Source: CAYUUP01 sp964447925
Lineage (GTDB): Bacteria; Bacillota; Clostridia; Oscillospirales; Oscillospiraceae
NCBI GenBank assembly: GCA_964447925.1
Contig: CAYUUP010000001.1
Coordinates: 1-57,259, forward strand
Direction of reading: 5' to 3'
DNA length: 57,259 nt
Part shown: positions 23,544 through 31,744 of the stretch, piece by piece
Numbering within the stretch: the first letter of the stretch is position 1
Layout: the number at the start of each line of letters is the position of its first letter
The notes under the pieces: generated by a model
Database searches by the model: none
Told to the model about the DNA's origin: nothing
The model's input: the letters and a program-made list of their open reading frames with translations, nothing else
Made by a program: the position numbers and the translations under genes

Positions 23544-24889
23544 GACAGCTGAAGCGCCGTGCGATCTTTGTCCTACTGTTTGCCCTGCTGCTGGTGGTGG
23601 GGGTGTGTATTTTTCTGGGACTGTACGTGGCGAACGGCAGCCAATGGGCATCCTTTTCCGCCAATCGGCATATCTATTCCAATGGCCAGATGGCCTCCGG
23701 TGCCATCTATGACCGGAAGGGCATCCTGCTCTACGATGGGGATACCGCCAGCTACAGTTCAGATGCCGCCATCCGGAAATCTACCCTCCATGTAGTGGGT
23801 GACCGGTACGGCAACATCGCCTCCGGGGCGCTGACCCTCTTTTCCGGCAAGCTGGTAGGCTTTTCCCCCATCACTGGCACCACCTCTGGGGGCCACGACC
23901 TCTATCTCTCCATAGACAGTGAGATAAACCGGCTGGCCTACTCCGCCCTGAACGGACGGAAGGGAACGGTGGCGGTCTATAATTACGAGACGGGAGAGAT
24001 TCTCTGCCTGGTGTCCTCGCCCAGCTATGATCCCACCAGCGAGAGTGACCTGCAGGCGTTGGCGGACGGGGACGCCGCCTATGAGGGGGCCTACCTGAAC
24101 CGGGCTCTGTCCTCCACCTATACCCCCGGCTCGGTGTTCAAGGTGGTGACTGCCGCTGCCGCCATCGAGAAGCTGGACTACGGGAGCTTTACCTTTACCT
24201 GTACCGGCTCTGTCACAGTGGACAATACCGCTGTAACCTGCACCAAAGCCCACGGAACCCAAAATCTTCAGGAGGCTCTGGCTAACTCCTGCAACTGCGC
24301 TTTCGCCACTCTGGCCCTAGAGCTGGGAGGCAATACCTTATATGACTATGCTGAGATGGCAGGTCTGCTGTCAAGCCAGACGGTCAGCGGCTTTGCAACA
24401 GCTGCCGGGCGCTTTGATATAGGAGAGAACGGATCCTCTGAACTGGCCTGGTCCGGGGTAGGGCAGTCCAACAATCTGGTGAACCCCTGCGCCATGATGA
24501 CCCTGATGGGCTGCATTGCCAGTGGCGGTACGGCAGCCGCTCCCCGACTGCTCTCTTCGGAGTACACTGCCGCAGGCCTGCCGGTTTATGTGGATAAGTC
24601 CAGCATCAGCATTGATTGGGAAGCCTCCACCTGCGCCATCCTAACCCGGTATCTCCGCAATAACGTCACTGTCACTTACGGCCAGGGCCAGTTTGGAGAT
24701 TTGGCGGTGTGTGCTAAATCAGGCACTGCCGAGGTGGGGAACAGCAAAAGCCCTCACGCATGGTTCGCCGGGTTTATTGACAGCGATGCGTACCCCTATG
24801 CCTTTGTTGTAGTGGTGGAGAACGGCGGCTCCGGCGCGTCTGCTGCCGGCAGCATCACCGCCGAGGTGTTAAATGCGCTGACAGAATAA
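23540..24889 (+). CDS. Class B-like penicillin-binding protein (transpeptidase)
   Basis: A 449-residue membrane-anchored transpeptidase with one N-terminal span (about residues 8-30). The catalytic motifs are SVFK (Ser198, Lys201), SCN (250-252) and KSG (393-395). It is shorter than FtsI/PBP2, resembling the PbpA type found next to RodA/FtsW in actinobacteria. It would cross-link glycan made by the SEDS protein encoded immediately upstream, whose stop codon its ATG overlaps. There is no PASTA domain. The ATG at 23540 follows GGGGGAGGATGAGCC. Confidence 0.92.
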   Translation: MRQLKRRAIFVLLFALLLVVGVCIFLGLYVANGSQWASFSANRHIYSNGQMASGAIYDRKGILLYDGDTASYSSDAAIRKSTLHVVGDRYGNIASGALTLFSGKLVGFSPITGTTSGGHDLYLSIDSEINRLAYSALNGRKGTVAVYNYETGEILCLVSSPSYDPTSESDLQALADGDAAYEGAYLNRALSSTYTPGSVFKVVTAAAAIEKLDYGSFTFTCTGSVTVDNTAVTCTKAHGTQNLQEALANSCNCAFATLALELGGNTLYDYAEMAGLLSSQTVSGFATAAGRFDIGENGSSELAWSGVGQSNNLVNPCAMMTLMGCIASGGTAAAPRLLSSEYTAAGLPVYVDKSSISIDWEASTCAILTRYLRNNVTVTYGQGQFGDLAVCAKSGTAEVGNSKSPHAWFAGFIDSDAYPYAFVVVVENGGSGASAAGSITAEVLNALTE

Positions 24890-24908
24890 TCTGGCAGAAA
24901 GTGGGAGA

Positions 24909-26045
24909 ATGATGACGATTTATGAAGAATTGACGGGGACAAAACAACGCTTGAAGCTGCGCCCCCTGCTGGCTCCGGCCATCTGGGTGGCTGCTCCGCT
25001 GGCCTTTCTCTGTGTATTCTGGCTGACAAAGGACAACAAAACACTGATGAACTGGCTGATATTGCATATCACCACGCCGATTAAGCATATGCTGTCCGCC
25101 TCCTGTGGCCTCTTTCCCTTCTCTGTAGCGGAAGTCACCTGGGTACTGACAATTCTGGCGGTGCTGGCCTTTCTGTTGCGGACGGGCTGGCTATTGATTC
25201 GGCGGACGGGCAGGCTGATGCGGCTGGCCCGGCGGCTGCTGGCGGCAATATCTGCACTGCTGATTATCTACAGCGGCTACACACTGATGTGGGGCATCAA
25301 CTACTATGGGGACTCCCTCTCAGACATGATCGGTCTGAAAGACCGGGGCGCCACGATGGAGGAGTTATATCAGCTGACGGCAGCCTTTGCTCAGAAATGC
25401 AGCCAGCTTTCCGGTTCTGTGAGCCGAGACGAGGACGGTGTCTGTAATGAGGATGTGGATGACATCTTTGCCCGGAGTGCGGGCATCTATACAGGTATCG
25501 AGACGGAATTTCCCGTCCTCCTCGGCCCCACCCAAACGGTCAAGCAGCTGTCAAAGCTATCGTCCATCGTCATGAGTTATACGGGCTTTACCGGCGTATA
25601 TTACCCCTTCACGGCGGAGTCCCTGCTGAATATCGATGCCCCGGTGTGCCTGCTACCCTCTACCATCCTCCATGAGCTGGCCCACCAGCGAAATGTGGCT
25701 GCTGAGCAGGAGGCCAACTTCGTAGCAGTATTGGCGGGACTGCGGAGCGATGACCCTCTCTATCAGTACAGCTCAGCCCTATTGGGCTTTATCCACCTGA
25801 ACAACGCTCTATATTCTGTCGACAGGGAGCTGTGGAGCCAGGCCAGGGCATACTTAAACGACGATGTACTAAGCGACCTGGCCGCCAATAACGCCTATTG
25901 GGACTCCTTTGAAGGGCCGGTAGAGGAGGCCTCGGAGGCGGTATATGAGAGTTTCCTCCAGAGTTATGAGCAGACAATGGGCATGAAGAGCTACGGAGCC
26001 TGTGTGGATCTGCTGGTGGCATATTACTTCGATGGCGCGGAATAA
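24909..26045 (+). CDS. DUF3810-family membrane protein with HELAH metalloprotease motif
   Basis: A 378-residue protein with three hydrophobic spans in its first 125 residues (near 22-39, 73-98 and 108-129) and a large extracytoplasmic part. It contains HELAHQ (His255, Glu256, His259) followed by Glu266 and Glu268, the layout of a gluzincin-like site. This matches DUF3810 as I know it; no activity is established. The position, 19 bp after the PBP gene and directly before ComF, suggests it is made with the wall-synthesis pair. ATG ATG at 24909 follows a GGGAGA ribosome site. Confidence 0.82.
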   Translation: MMTIYEELTGTKQRLKLRPLLAPAIWVAAPLAFLCVFWLTKDNKTLMNWLILHITTPIKHMLSASCGLFPFSVAEVTWVLTILAVLAFLLRTGWLLIRRTGRLMRLARRLLAAISALLIIYSGYTLMWGINYYGDSLSDMIGLKDRGATMEELYQLTAAFAQKCSQLSGSVSRDEDGVCNEDVDDIFARSAGIYTGIETEFPVLLGPTQTVKQLSKLSSIVMSYTGFTGVYYPFTAESLLNIDAPVCLLPSTILHELAHQRNVAAEQEANFVAVLAGLRSDDPLYQYSSALLGFIHLNNALYSVDRELWSQARAYLNDDVLSDLAANNAYWDSFEGPVEEASEAVYESFLQSYEQTMGMKSYGACVDLLVAYYFDGAE

Positions 26046-26049
26046 CCGG

Positions 26050-26700
26050 ATGGGTGAGAGGATGCTGAACTTGCTCTTTCCGCCCATATGCATCTTCTGC
26101 GGCACCCTAATCGGAGGGGCAGGGGAGCGGCTGTGTCCCAAATGCAGCCGGGATCTGCCCTTGGCTGCGGGACTGTCCGGTGTCCGGTACGGCAAGTACT
26201 TTGACCGGTGCTATTCTATGCTGCTGTATCAAGAACCGTTCCGCCGGGCCTTTCTCCGCTATAAGTTTGAGCAGTCCCTGCACTATGGCGATATCTTCGG
26301 CCAGTGGCTGGCAAAATTTGCGGCAGAGCTGCATTTGGGTCAGGTGGATCTGGTGACGTGGGTTCCTCTCCACTGGAGCCGCTGGCTGCGGCGGGGCTTC
26401 AATCAGGATGTCCCTTTGGCCCAGGCAGTGGCGGAGACACTGGACAAGCCCTGTGTCAGACTGCTATCCAAGCCTCGACGTGTCCGGGCCCAGTCTGGTA
26501 CAACAGGCGGGCGCACCGCCCGACAGAGGAACGTGTCGGGGGCATTCCGTGCGGTTCGGTCACTAGAGGGCCAGCATATCCTGCTGGTAGATGACTTGAT
26601 CACCACCGGGGCCACGTTGGAAGAATGCGCCACTGTCCTGCGGGCGGCAGGGGCAGGGCAGATCACCTGTCTCACCCTCGGCTGTTCGGCAGAGAGATAA
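26050..26700 (+). CDS. comF: ComF-family phosphoribosyltransferase-like protein
   Basis: A ComF/GntX-type protein of about 216 residues. The N-terminal zinc-finger-like cysteines are in PPICIFCG and RLCPKCSRDL. A type I phosphoribosyltransferase domain follows, with the PRPP loop HILLVDDLITTGATLEE. In transformable bacteria ComF helps DNA uptake; elsewhere its role is obscure. The start is uncertain: ATG codons at 26032, 26050 and 26062 are in frame and none has a clear ribosome site; the family usually begins near LNLLFPP. It sits five bases after the DUF3810 stop. Confidence 0.88.
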   Translation: MGERMLNLLFPPICIFCGTLIGGAGERLCPKCSRDLPLAAGLSGVRYGKYFDRCYSMLLYQEPFRRAFLRYKFEQSLHYGDIFGQWLAKFAAELHLGQVDLVTWVPLHWSRWLRRGFNQDVPLAQAVAETLDKPCVRLLSKPRRVRAQSGTTGGRTARQRNVSGAFRAVRSLEGQHILLVDDLITTGATLEECATVLRAAGAGQITCLTLGCSAER

Positions 26701-26791
26701 TGACTGCTCTTTTCTGTCGCTTTATGCATAACGCAAGATTCCATCCCGTATGGATATTGTACACAACATATTAACATGAAGGAGTGGATAT

Positions 26792-26884
26792 ATGTATATG
26801 ATAGATTATAACGAGTGGCCGCCCGCAGAATCCGTAAAATCCATGACAGATATTGCAAAGGCAGGGACTGGTAAAAATGTATAA
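26792..26884 (+). CDS. 30-codon small ORF overlapping the next gene start
   Basis: A small frame with a strong ribosome site (AAGGAG at 26779-26784) starting at ATG 26792 and encoding 30 residues beginning MYMIDYNEWPP. It ends at 26884, eight bases into the following gene. It may be a leader that couples translation of the acetyltransferase-like gene, or the relic of a longer N-terminal region. No family is recognised. Confidence 0.4.
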   Translation: MYMIDYNEWPPAESVKSMTDIAKAGTGKNV

Positions 26885-27539
26885 GATTTCTGACCTCTAT
26901 GATCTTGACCATACCTTGGCGGCAGATTACCTGCGCGGGTTCACCTATCCTTGGGAAGCACTGAAGGGCATCAAGGATTTTATCCTTGCCCTTGGCCCGA
27001 CCCTTAGAGGGGAGTATGAGGAGCGAGCAGAATACGTTTGGGTTCACAAGACTGCAAAAATATTCTCATCCGCATACCTTGGCGCGCCCTGTATCATCGG
27101 CCCCAATACCGAAGTGCGGCATTGCGCGTTTATCCGCAGTTCTGCCCTTGTGGGCGCTGACTGTGTGATTGGCAACAGTGTGGAGTTGAAAAATGTGATC
27201 CTTTTCGATCATGTTCAGACGCCGCACTACAACTATGTAGGTGACTCCATCCTGGGTTACTACAGCCACATGGGTGCCGGTTCCATCACATCCAATGTAA
27301 AGAGCGATAAAAAACTGGTTGTTGTTCATAACGGAACTGAGCAGATAGAGACCGGAATCAAGAAGTTCGGCGCTATGCTTGGTGATTATGTAGAAGTCGG
27401 CTGCAATGCCGTCTGTAATCCCGGAACGGTCATTGGCCGGCACTCCAATATCTATCCGACTTCCTGTGTGAGAGGTATTGTTCCGGCGAACAGCATCTGG
27501 AAAGACAACGGTGAAGTGATCCACAAGGAGGAACGGTAA
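26877..27539 (+). CDS. GlmU-type acetyltransferase half (left-handed beta-helix)
   Basis: A 220-residue hexapeptide-repeat protein. Imperfect repeats begin near residue 58 (VHKTAKIFSSAYLGAPCIIGPNTEVRHC). The segment PHYNYVGDSILGYYSHMGAGSITSN aligns with the GlmU acetyltransferase site NHLxYIGDxxIGxxxNIGAGTIT, including the catalytic His. There is no N-terminal uridylyltransferase domain. Because glmM follows two bases after its stop, it probably N-acetylates glucosamine-1-phosphate or a similar sugar phosphate. Start ATG at 26877, inside the preceding small ORF. The pair is more A/T-rich than flanking genes. Confidence 0.82.
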   Translation: MYKISDLYDLDHTLAADYLRGFTYPWEALKGIKDFILALGPTLRGEYEERAEYVWVHKTAKIFSSAYLGAPCIIGPNTEVRHCAFIRSSALVGADCVIGNSVELKNVILFDHVQTPHYNYVGDSILGYYSHMGAGSITSNVKSDKKLVVVHNGTEQIETGIKKFGAMLGDYVEVGCNAVCNPGTVIGRHSNIYPTSCVRGIVPANSIWKDNGEVIHKEER

Positions 27540-27540
27540 A

Positions 27541-28890
27541 ATGGGCAAGTATTTTGGAACCGATGGCTTCCGGGGCGAGGCCAATAAGGAACTGACTGCG
27601 GCTAAGGCCTTTAAAGTTGGCCGTTATATTGGATGGTATTATGGTCAGCAGCATGAAGATGGCAGGGCTCGAATTGTTATAGGCAAAGACACCAGGCGTT
27701 CCTCTTACACACTGGAGTATGCGCTTTCGTGCGGCATTACGTCCTCTGGTTCGGACGCCTATCTGCTTCATGTTACGACAACACCTTCCGTTTCCTATTG
27801 CTGCCGTACAGACGGCTTCGATTGTGGAATCATGATTTCTGCTTCGCACAATCCGTTCTATGATAACGGCATCAAAATCATGCGTGCCAATGGGCAGAAG
27901 ATCGAGGCCGAGATCGAAGAGAGGATCGAAGCGTATATTGACTCTGATGAGAATCTGCCGCTGGCTGAGCGTGAAGGAATGGGAAACGTCGTTGACTATG
28001 CAGCGGGCAGGAATCGTTATATTGGCTACCTGATGACGGTACCTACGCGGGCCTTCAATGGCTGTAAGGTTGGATTGGATTGCGCCAATGGTTCGTCATG
28101 GAATATCGCACGAGCTGTTTATGAGGCTCTTGGAGCAAAGGTCTACGTACTGAATAACACGCCTGACGGCGTTAATATCAACAAGAATTGCGGTTCAACA
28201 CACATGGATGGGCTGCAGAAATATGTGCTGGAGAAAGGTTTGAATGTGGGCTTTGCATATGATGGCGATGCTGACCGCTGCCTGGCTGTTGATGAAAAGG
28301 GGCGTGTCATCAATGGAGACCAGATTATGTTTATGTGTGGTAAATACATGAAGGAAGAAGGTCTGCTGGACGGCAACACTATTGTGACAACGATTATGTC
28401 AAACATGGGGCTATACAAGGCATGTGACGCTATTGGAATTCACACCGAAAAAACTGCCGTTGGTGATAAGTACGTTGCAGAGAACATGATGGCTAATGGC
28501 TATGTTCTTGGCGGTGAGCAGTCTGGGCATATTATCTTTGGCAAGTATGCGACAACAGGAGATGGGATACTGACGAGCCTTATGGTCATGATGACCATGC
28601 TGGATAAGAAAATGCCGCTCTCTATGCTGGCAGATGAGATGAAAATGTACCCACAATGCTTGAAGAACGTGCGTGTGAAATCAAAGCCAGAGGCTCAAAA
28701 CGATCCCGACGTACAAGCCGCTGTCAAGGCAGTGGCGGACGCGCTGGGTGATACTGGGCGTATCTTAGTGCGGGAAAGCGGCACAGAGCCGGTGATCCGA
28801 GTCATGGTCGAAGCAAAAGATAATAAGATCTGCACGGAATATGTGGATAGCGTCATTGATGTAATAAAAGCGAAGGGATATCTGGTGTGA
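27541..28890 (+). CDS. glmM: Phosphoglucosamine mutase
   Basis: A 449-residue alpha-D-phosphohexomutase of the GlmM subgroup, converting glucosamine-6-phosphate to glucosamine-1-phosphate. It starts with the GlmM-type GKYFGTDGFRG. The phosphoserine site is in MISASHNPFYDNGIK, the metal loop is AYDGDADRCLAVD, the sugar loop contains GGEQSGH, and the phosphate loop is RESGTEPVIRVMVE. GGAGGAAC precedes the ATG. It is coupled to the GlmU-like gene upstream and ends at a strong terminator. GlmS, the preceding step, is encoded elsewhere in the window (39789-41627). Confidence 0.95.
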   Translation: MGKYFGTDGFRGEANKELTAAKAFKVGRYIGWYYGQQHEDGRARIVIGKDTRRSSYTLEYALSCGITSSGSDAYLLHVTTTPSVSYCCRTDGFDCGIMISASHNPFYDNGIKIMRANGQKIEAEIEERIEAYIDSDENLPLAEREGMGNVVDYAAGRNRYIGYLMTVPTRAFNGCKVGLDCANGSSWNIARAVYEALGAKVYVLNNTPDGVNINKNCGSTHMDGLQKYVLEKGLNVGFAYDGDADRCLAVDEKGRVINGDQIMFMCGKYMKEEGLLDGNTIVTTIMSNMGLYKACDAIGIHTEKTAVGDKYVAENMMANGYVLGGEQSGHIIFGKYATTGDGILTSLMVMMTMLDKKMPLSMLADEMKMYPQCLKNVRVKSKPEAQNDPDVQAAVKAVADALGDTGRILVRESGTEPVIRVMVEAKDNKICTEYVDSVIDVIKAKGYLV

Positions 28891-28946
28891 TAAACAAAAA
28901 TGACCATCTGCACGGAGACAGATATACTCCAACCATTGCCTATATC

Positions 28947-28998
28947 AAGCGAAACGGCTGCAACCTATTGAGGTTGCAGCCGTTTCGCTTGAATTTTT
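28947..28998 (+). terminator. Intrinsic terminator after glmM
   Basis: Perfect 20-bp stem AAGCGAAACGGCTGCAACCT (28947-28966) / AGGTTGCAGCCGTTTCGCTT (28971-28990), ATTG loop, then GAATTTTTTT. Textbook intrinsic terminator. Confidence 0.95.
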
Positions 28999-29057
28999 TT
29001 CAGATTGTCCCTTTTGGCAACAGCCCGCCTCTGATTGCGACTTTCTTTATGCTGTGC

Positions 29058-30086
29058 TTATTCATTTTCATCTTTATTCCGTTGTCTAGGATGTTGGGGT
29101 GGCTTCAGCTTTGCCAGAGGATTTTGCTCTGCTGCGTCCTGTAGACTCTCGCTGCTGACATGGGTGTAGATTTGGGTGGTATTCAAGTTATCATGCCCCA
29201 GCATCTCTTGCAGGGTACGAACATCCACGCCATTCTGGAGCATCAGGGTAGCCGCCGTATGGCGCAGCTTGTGGGAGGAATACTCATCAGCATCCAGTCC
29301 TGCCTCGGCCAGGCGCTTCTTCACCAGCTTATGAACAGCAGCACGGGTGATTCGTTTCCGTCGGCTGGTGACAAACAGGGCCTGTTTGTCGATCTGTTCC
29401 CGCATATTTCGCTCAGTCAACCAGTTTTCCAGAGCCGCCTGGCAGCTCTCGTTGAGATAGAGGATGCGTTCCTTGTTGCCTTTACCCAGCACCCGAATAG
29501 TGTCTCCATGGATGTCCGAGACATTTAAATTCACCAACTCTGATATCCGAAGCCCGCAGTTGAGAAATAAAGTTAAGATACAGTAGTCCCGTGCGGAGTT
29601 TGAGCCAGTGACGGACTGGAGCAGTTGCGTACACTCATCCAGCGTCAGGTATTTGGGCAGGGAGCGCTTCAGCTTGGGCGGCTCAAGATCCTGAACCGGA
29701 TTTTCCTCAATTTTGTTAAATTTTTGCAAATATTTATAAAAGGATCGAATGCTGGCAACCTTTCTGGCGCGTGAAGAGGCTTCCAGGCCATAATCAGTAC
29801 GGTCGCTGTTGGTGTGCTGGGGACGCTCACGAGCCAGATAACTCATATAATCGTAAACATCTGATAGTGTGACACTGCGAATCAATTCCAAATTAACGTC
29901 CTTGATGGATATCTCATCCATAGGCAGCAATTCAGGCACCAGACCCCGTAGCCGCTTGATGTAACGGAAGAAGTTCCGAAGATCCAGGAAGTATTCATCA
30001 ACCGTGTGCTGAGAGTGATTCTTAGCCGTCTCATGGTAGGAAAGAAAATCAGCCAGCTCTGGCGGAGCTTCATTGCGATAATTCAT
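29058..30086 (-). CDS. Tyrosine recombinase, XerC/XerD type
   Basis: A 342-residue integrase with an N-terminal SAM-like core-binding domain (about 10-125) and a catalytic domain containing Arg180 (CGLRISEL), a Lys in GKGNKER (202 or 205), His272 and Arg275 (HKLRHTA), His298 (LGHDN) and the nucleophile Tyr307 (QIYTHV). All residues are present. It lacks excisionase, repressor or other phage genes nearby. A housekeeping Xer role in chromosome-dimer resolution is therefore more likely than an integrase. The N-terminal part is somewhat longer than in E. coli XerC/D. The ribosome site before ATG 30086 is weak. Confidence 0.9.
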   Translation of the reverse strand: MNYRNEAPPELADFLSYHETAKNHSQHTVDEYFLDLRNFFRYIKRLRGLVPELLPMDEISIKDVNLELIRSVTLSDVYDYMSYLARERPQHTNSDRTDYGLEASSRARKVASIRSFYKYLQKFNKIEENPVQDLEPPKLKRSLPKYLTLDECTQLLQSVTGSNSARDYCILTLFLNCGLRISELVNLNVSDIHGDTIRVLGKGNKERILYLNESCQAALENWLTERNMREQIDKQALFVTSRRKRITRAAVHKLVKKRLAEAGLDADEYSSHKLRHTAATLMLQNGVDVRTLQEMLGHDNLNTTQIYTHVSSESLQDAAEQNPLAKLKPPQHPRQRNKDENE

Positions 30087-30137
30087 AGCATTTCATAAGC
30101 GAGTTCTTACCCACAACTCCCCTTTTGCCCTCCCCTA

Positions 30138-30167
30138 AAGTAAACAAAATTTTTATTTTGTTTACTT
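30138..30167. repeat. Perfect A/T-rich inverted repeat upstream of the Xer recombinase gene
   Basis: AAGTAAACAAAAT (30138-30150) and ATTTTGTTTACTT (30155-30167) around TTTT. Thirteen-base perfect arms, no G/C-rich stem, located about 50 bp before the recombinase start in a 179-bp gap. Possible operator or recombination site; it is a poor terminator. Confidence 0.7.
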
Positions 30168-30265
30168 ATCAATGCTGGGCAAAAGATGATTATGGATGAT
30201 GTGCAGACTCCTCGCCTTCCATTCCCTCCTCTCGCATAACCGTGTACTTTTCCTTGCCGATTCTC

Positions 30266-31567
30266 TTATTCCACTCCTATTGTCCTGGCGTGGCCCTTCG
30301 CCAGATCCATCAGCCCCCGCTCCGCCGCAAAATCGGCAGAATAAGGATAAGTCTTTTCCAGCTTACCAAACTGGACTTCGATCTGCTTTGCCTGTTCGGG
30401 AGCTTTATCCCTCAATAGAGACAATGCATATTGTGTCCGTAGCACTGCAGGAAATCTTTTCATGGTTTTCATAAATTTTTTCTGTTGGTCATCCAGAAGC
30501 TCATCTACAGAAACCTTAGGCACCTTTCCTTCGCTCACTTCGATCAGATTACAATAGATTCTGTCGCATACCATCAGTTTCCGGTGTACCCCAACAATAC
30601 CGCTGTCCAGAGCCAAAAGCTGCTCCAAAAGCCTGTCTGCCTCATCAAACCGCCACTGATCCATCAGCCGGTCACAAGCCAGCACGCCCAGTACGGAGGT
30701 CATGGGATTTTTCATTGCTTCATCAGAGGGAAGCTCAAACCACGCTTCCGGCATATCCTTGGGCCGCACGCCAGCGGCAAGCATGAAGTTTGACTCCATC
30801 TGCACCCAGAAGGCCCAGAGTGCATTGCGGCCTTTACCTAACGAAAGGGCATTATATCCGTCATTGTTGATCTCACTCAGACCATACAGAGGGATGCCGT
30901 TAAAGAGGGCCAATACCAAGCCCATCAGCGCCAGCATAAGAAAAAACGGTGCCAAGAAAACCACACTCCGGCAGAGATAAAACAGGCCATAGAAAAGAAC
31001 CGCCAGAATTAGATTGGCCAGAGGGCCGCCTAGATTGTAGAGGATATAGGGAATCCCGTCCTCCGTCCACTCTGGTGGACGCATGATGCACTGTCCGCCA
31101 GTACCAGCCATAGAAAAGTGTTTCAGCTGTAATCTGCCGTCTGACCAGATCCACATAAAATTGGCAATGCGGAAAGAGGAAAAGCGATAGCCTGTCAGTA
31201 GTCCGCCCACAAGGTGTCCCGCCTCATGAAAGATGCTCTGCAAAAGCCATGCCACCACGGCCCCAATCATCAGAAAACATACAGCAAGACTCAAGCGGTT
31301 GACCGAACGTCCCGCCTCCAGCACGCTCTGCAGATAAGGGGCGATTAGTAAACCGCAGGCCACGCCAATGAGCAACGCCAGTGCCAGGCCTGCCGCCTGT
31401 CTCCAGACCCATCCGGGCCTTGAGGACTGGCTCTGCCGTTTTTGGGGCTGTCCCTTGGATTTTGCACTGCAGCTCTGGGAAAATCCCTTCAACCGTGCCG
31501 GACCTGCCCGGCACAGATATTTTAGTTTATCCAACGCTGCAGTCAACGCCTTTTTTGTGTGATCCAT
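30266..31567 (-). CDS. M50/site-2-protease-like membrane metalloprotease
   Basis: A 433-residue protein with a basic N-terminal tail (about 50 residues), several membrane spans, HEAGH at 114-118 in FHEAGHLVGGLLTGY, and a distal PLANLILAV segment resembling the NPxxN/D region of M50 proteases, with the third ligand possibly in INNDGYNAL. The last 150 residues are soluble and helical, perhaps TPR-like. Substrate unknown. ATG at 31567 follows GGGGAGAG. A -10/-35 pair lies just upstream and is back-to-back with the argS promoter. Confidence 0.8.
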   Translation of the reverse strand: MDHTKKALTAALDKLKYLCRAGPARLKGFSQSCSAKSKGQPQKRQSQSSRPGWVWRQAAGLALALLIGVACGLLIAPYLQSVLEAGRSVNRLSLAVCFLMIGAVVAWLLQSIFHEAGHLVGGLLTGYRFSSFRIANFMWIWSDGRLQLKHFSMAGTGGQCIMRPPEWTEDGIPYILYNLGGPLANLILAVLFYGLFYLCRSVVFLAPFFLMLALMGLVLALFNGIPLYGLSEINNDGYNALSLGKGRNALWAFWVQMESNFMLAAGVRPKDMPEAWFELPSDEAMKNPMTSVLGVLACDRLMDQWRFDEADRLLEQLLALDSGIVGVHRKLMVCDRIYCNLIEVSEGKVPKVSVDELLDDQQKKFMKTMKRFPAVLRTQYALSLLRDKAPEQAKQIEVQFGKLEKTYPYSADFAAERGLMDLAKGHARTIGVE

Positions 31568-31622
31568 GCCGCTCTCCCCTGTTTCTGCCAACAGTTTTCC
31601 ACCAGCATTTTCTATATTTATA

Positions 31623-31651
31623 ATTATACCAAGGATAATCCGGCTTGTCTA
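31623..31651 (-). promoter_or_regulatory. Sigma-A promoter of the M50 protease gene
   Basis: Minus strand: TAGACA (31651-31646), 17-bp spacer, TATAAT (31628-31623). About 55 bp before the ATG. It diverges from the argS promoter beginning 18 bp away. Confidence 0.7.
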
Positions 31652-31668
31652 CCCTCCTCAGGCAAATG

Positions 31669-31697
31669 TTGACATTCTTTGCCCGGTGACATATAAT
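31669..31697 (+). promoter_or_regulatory. Perfect consensus sigma-A promoter of argS
   Basis: TTGACA (31669-31674), 17 bp, TATAAT (31692-31697). The transcript would start near 31704, giving a short leader of about 40 nt before argS. Confidence 0.88.
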
Positions 31698-31744
31698 ATT
31701 GACTGTCAGACAAGGAACCAATCTATTTGAGAGGATCAACCGGA

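Noticed and set aside
28887..29144. 85-codon plus-strand frame after glmM
   Set aside because: It runs through the 20-bp terminator hairpin and into the end of the recombinase gene; no ribosome site.
29058..30086. Phage or integrative element integrase
   Set aside because: No phage, conjugation or excisionase genes and no attachment repeats were seen nearby; a housekeeping Xer role fits better.
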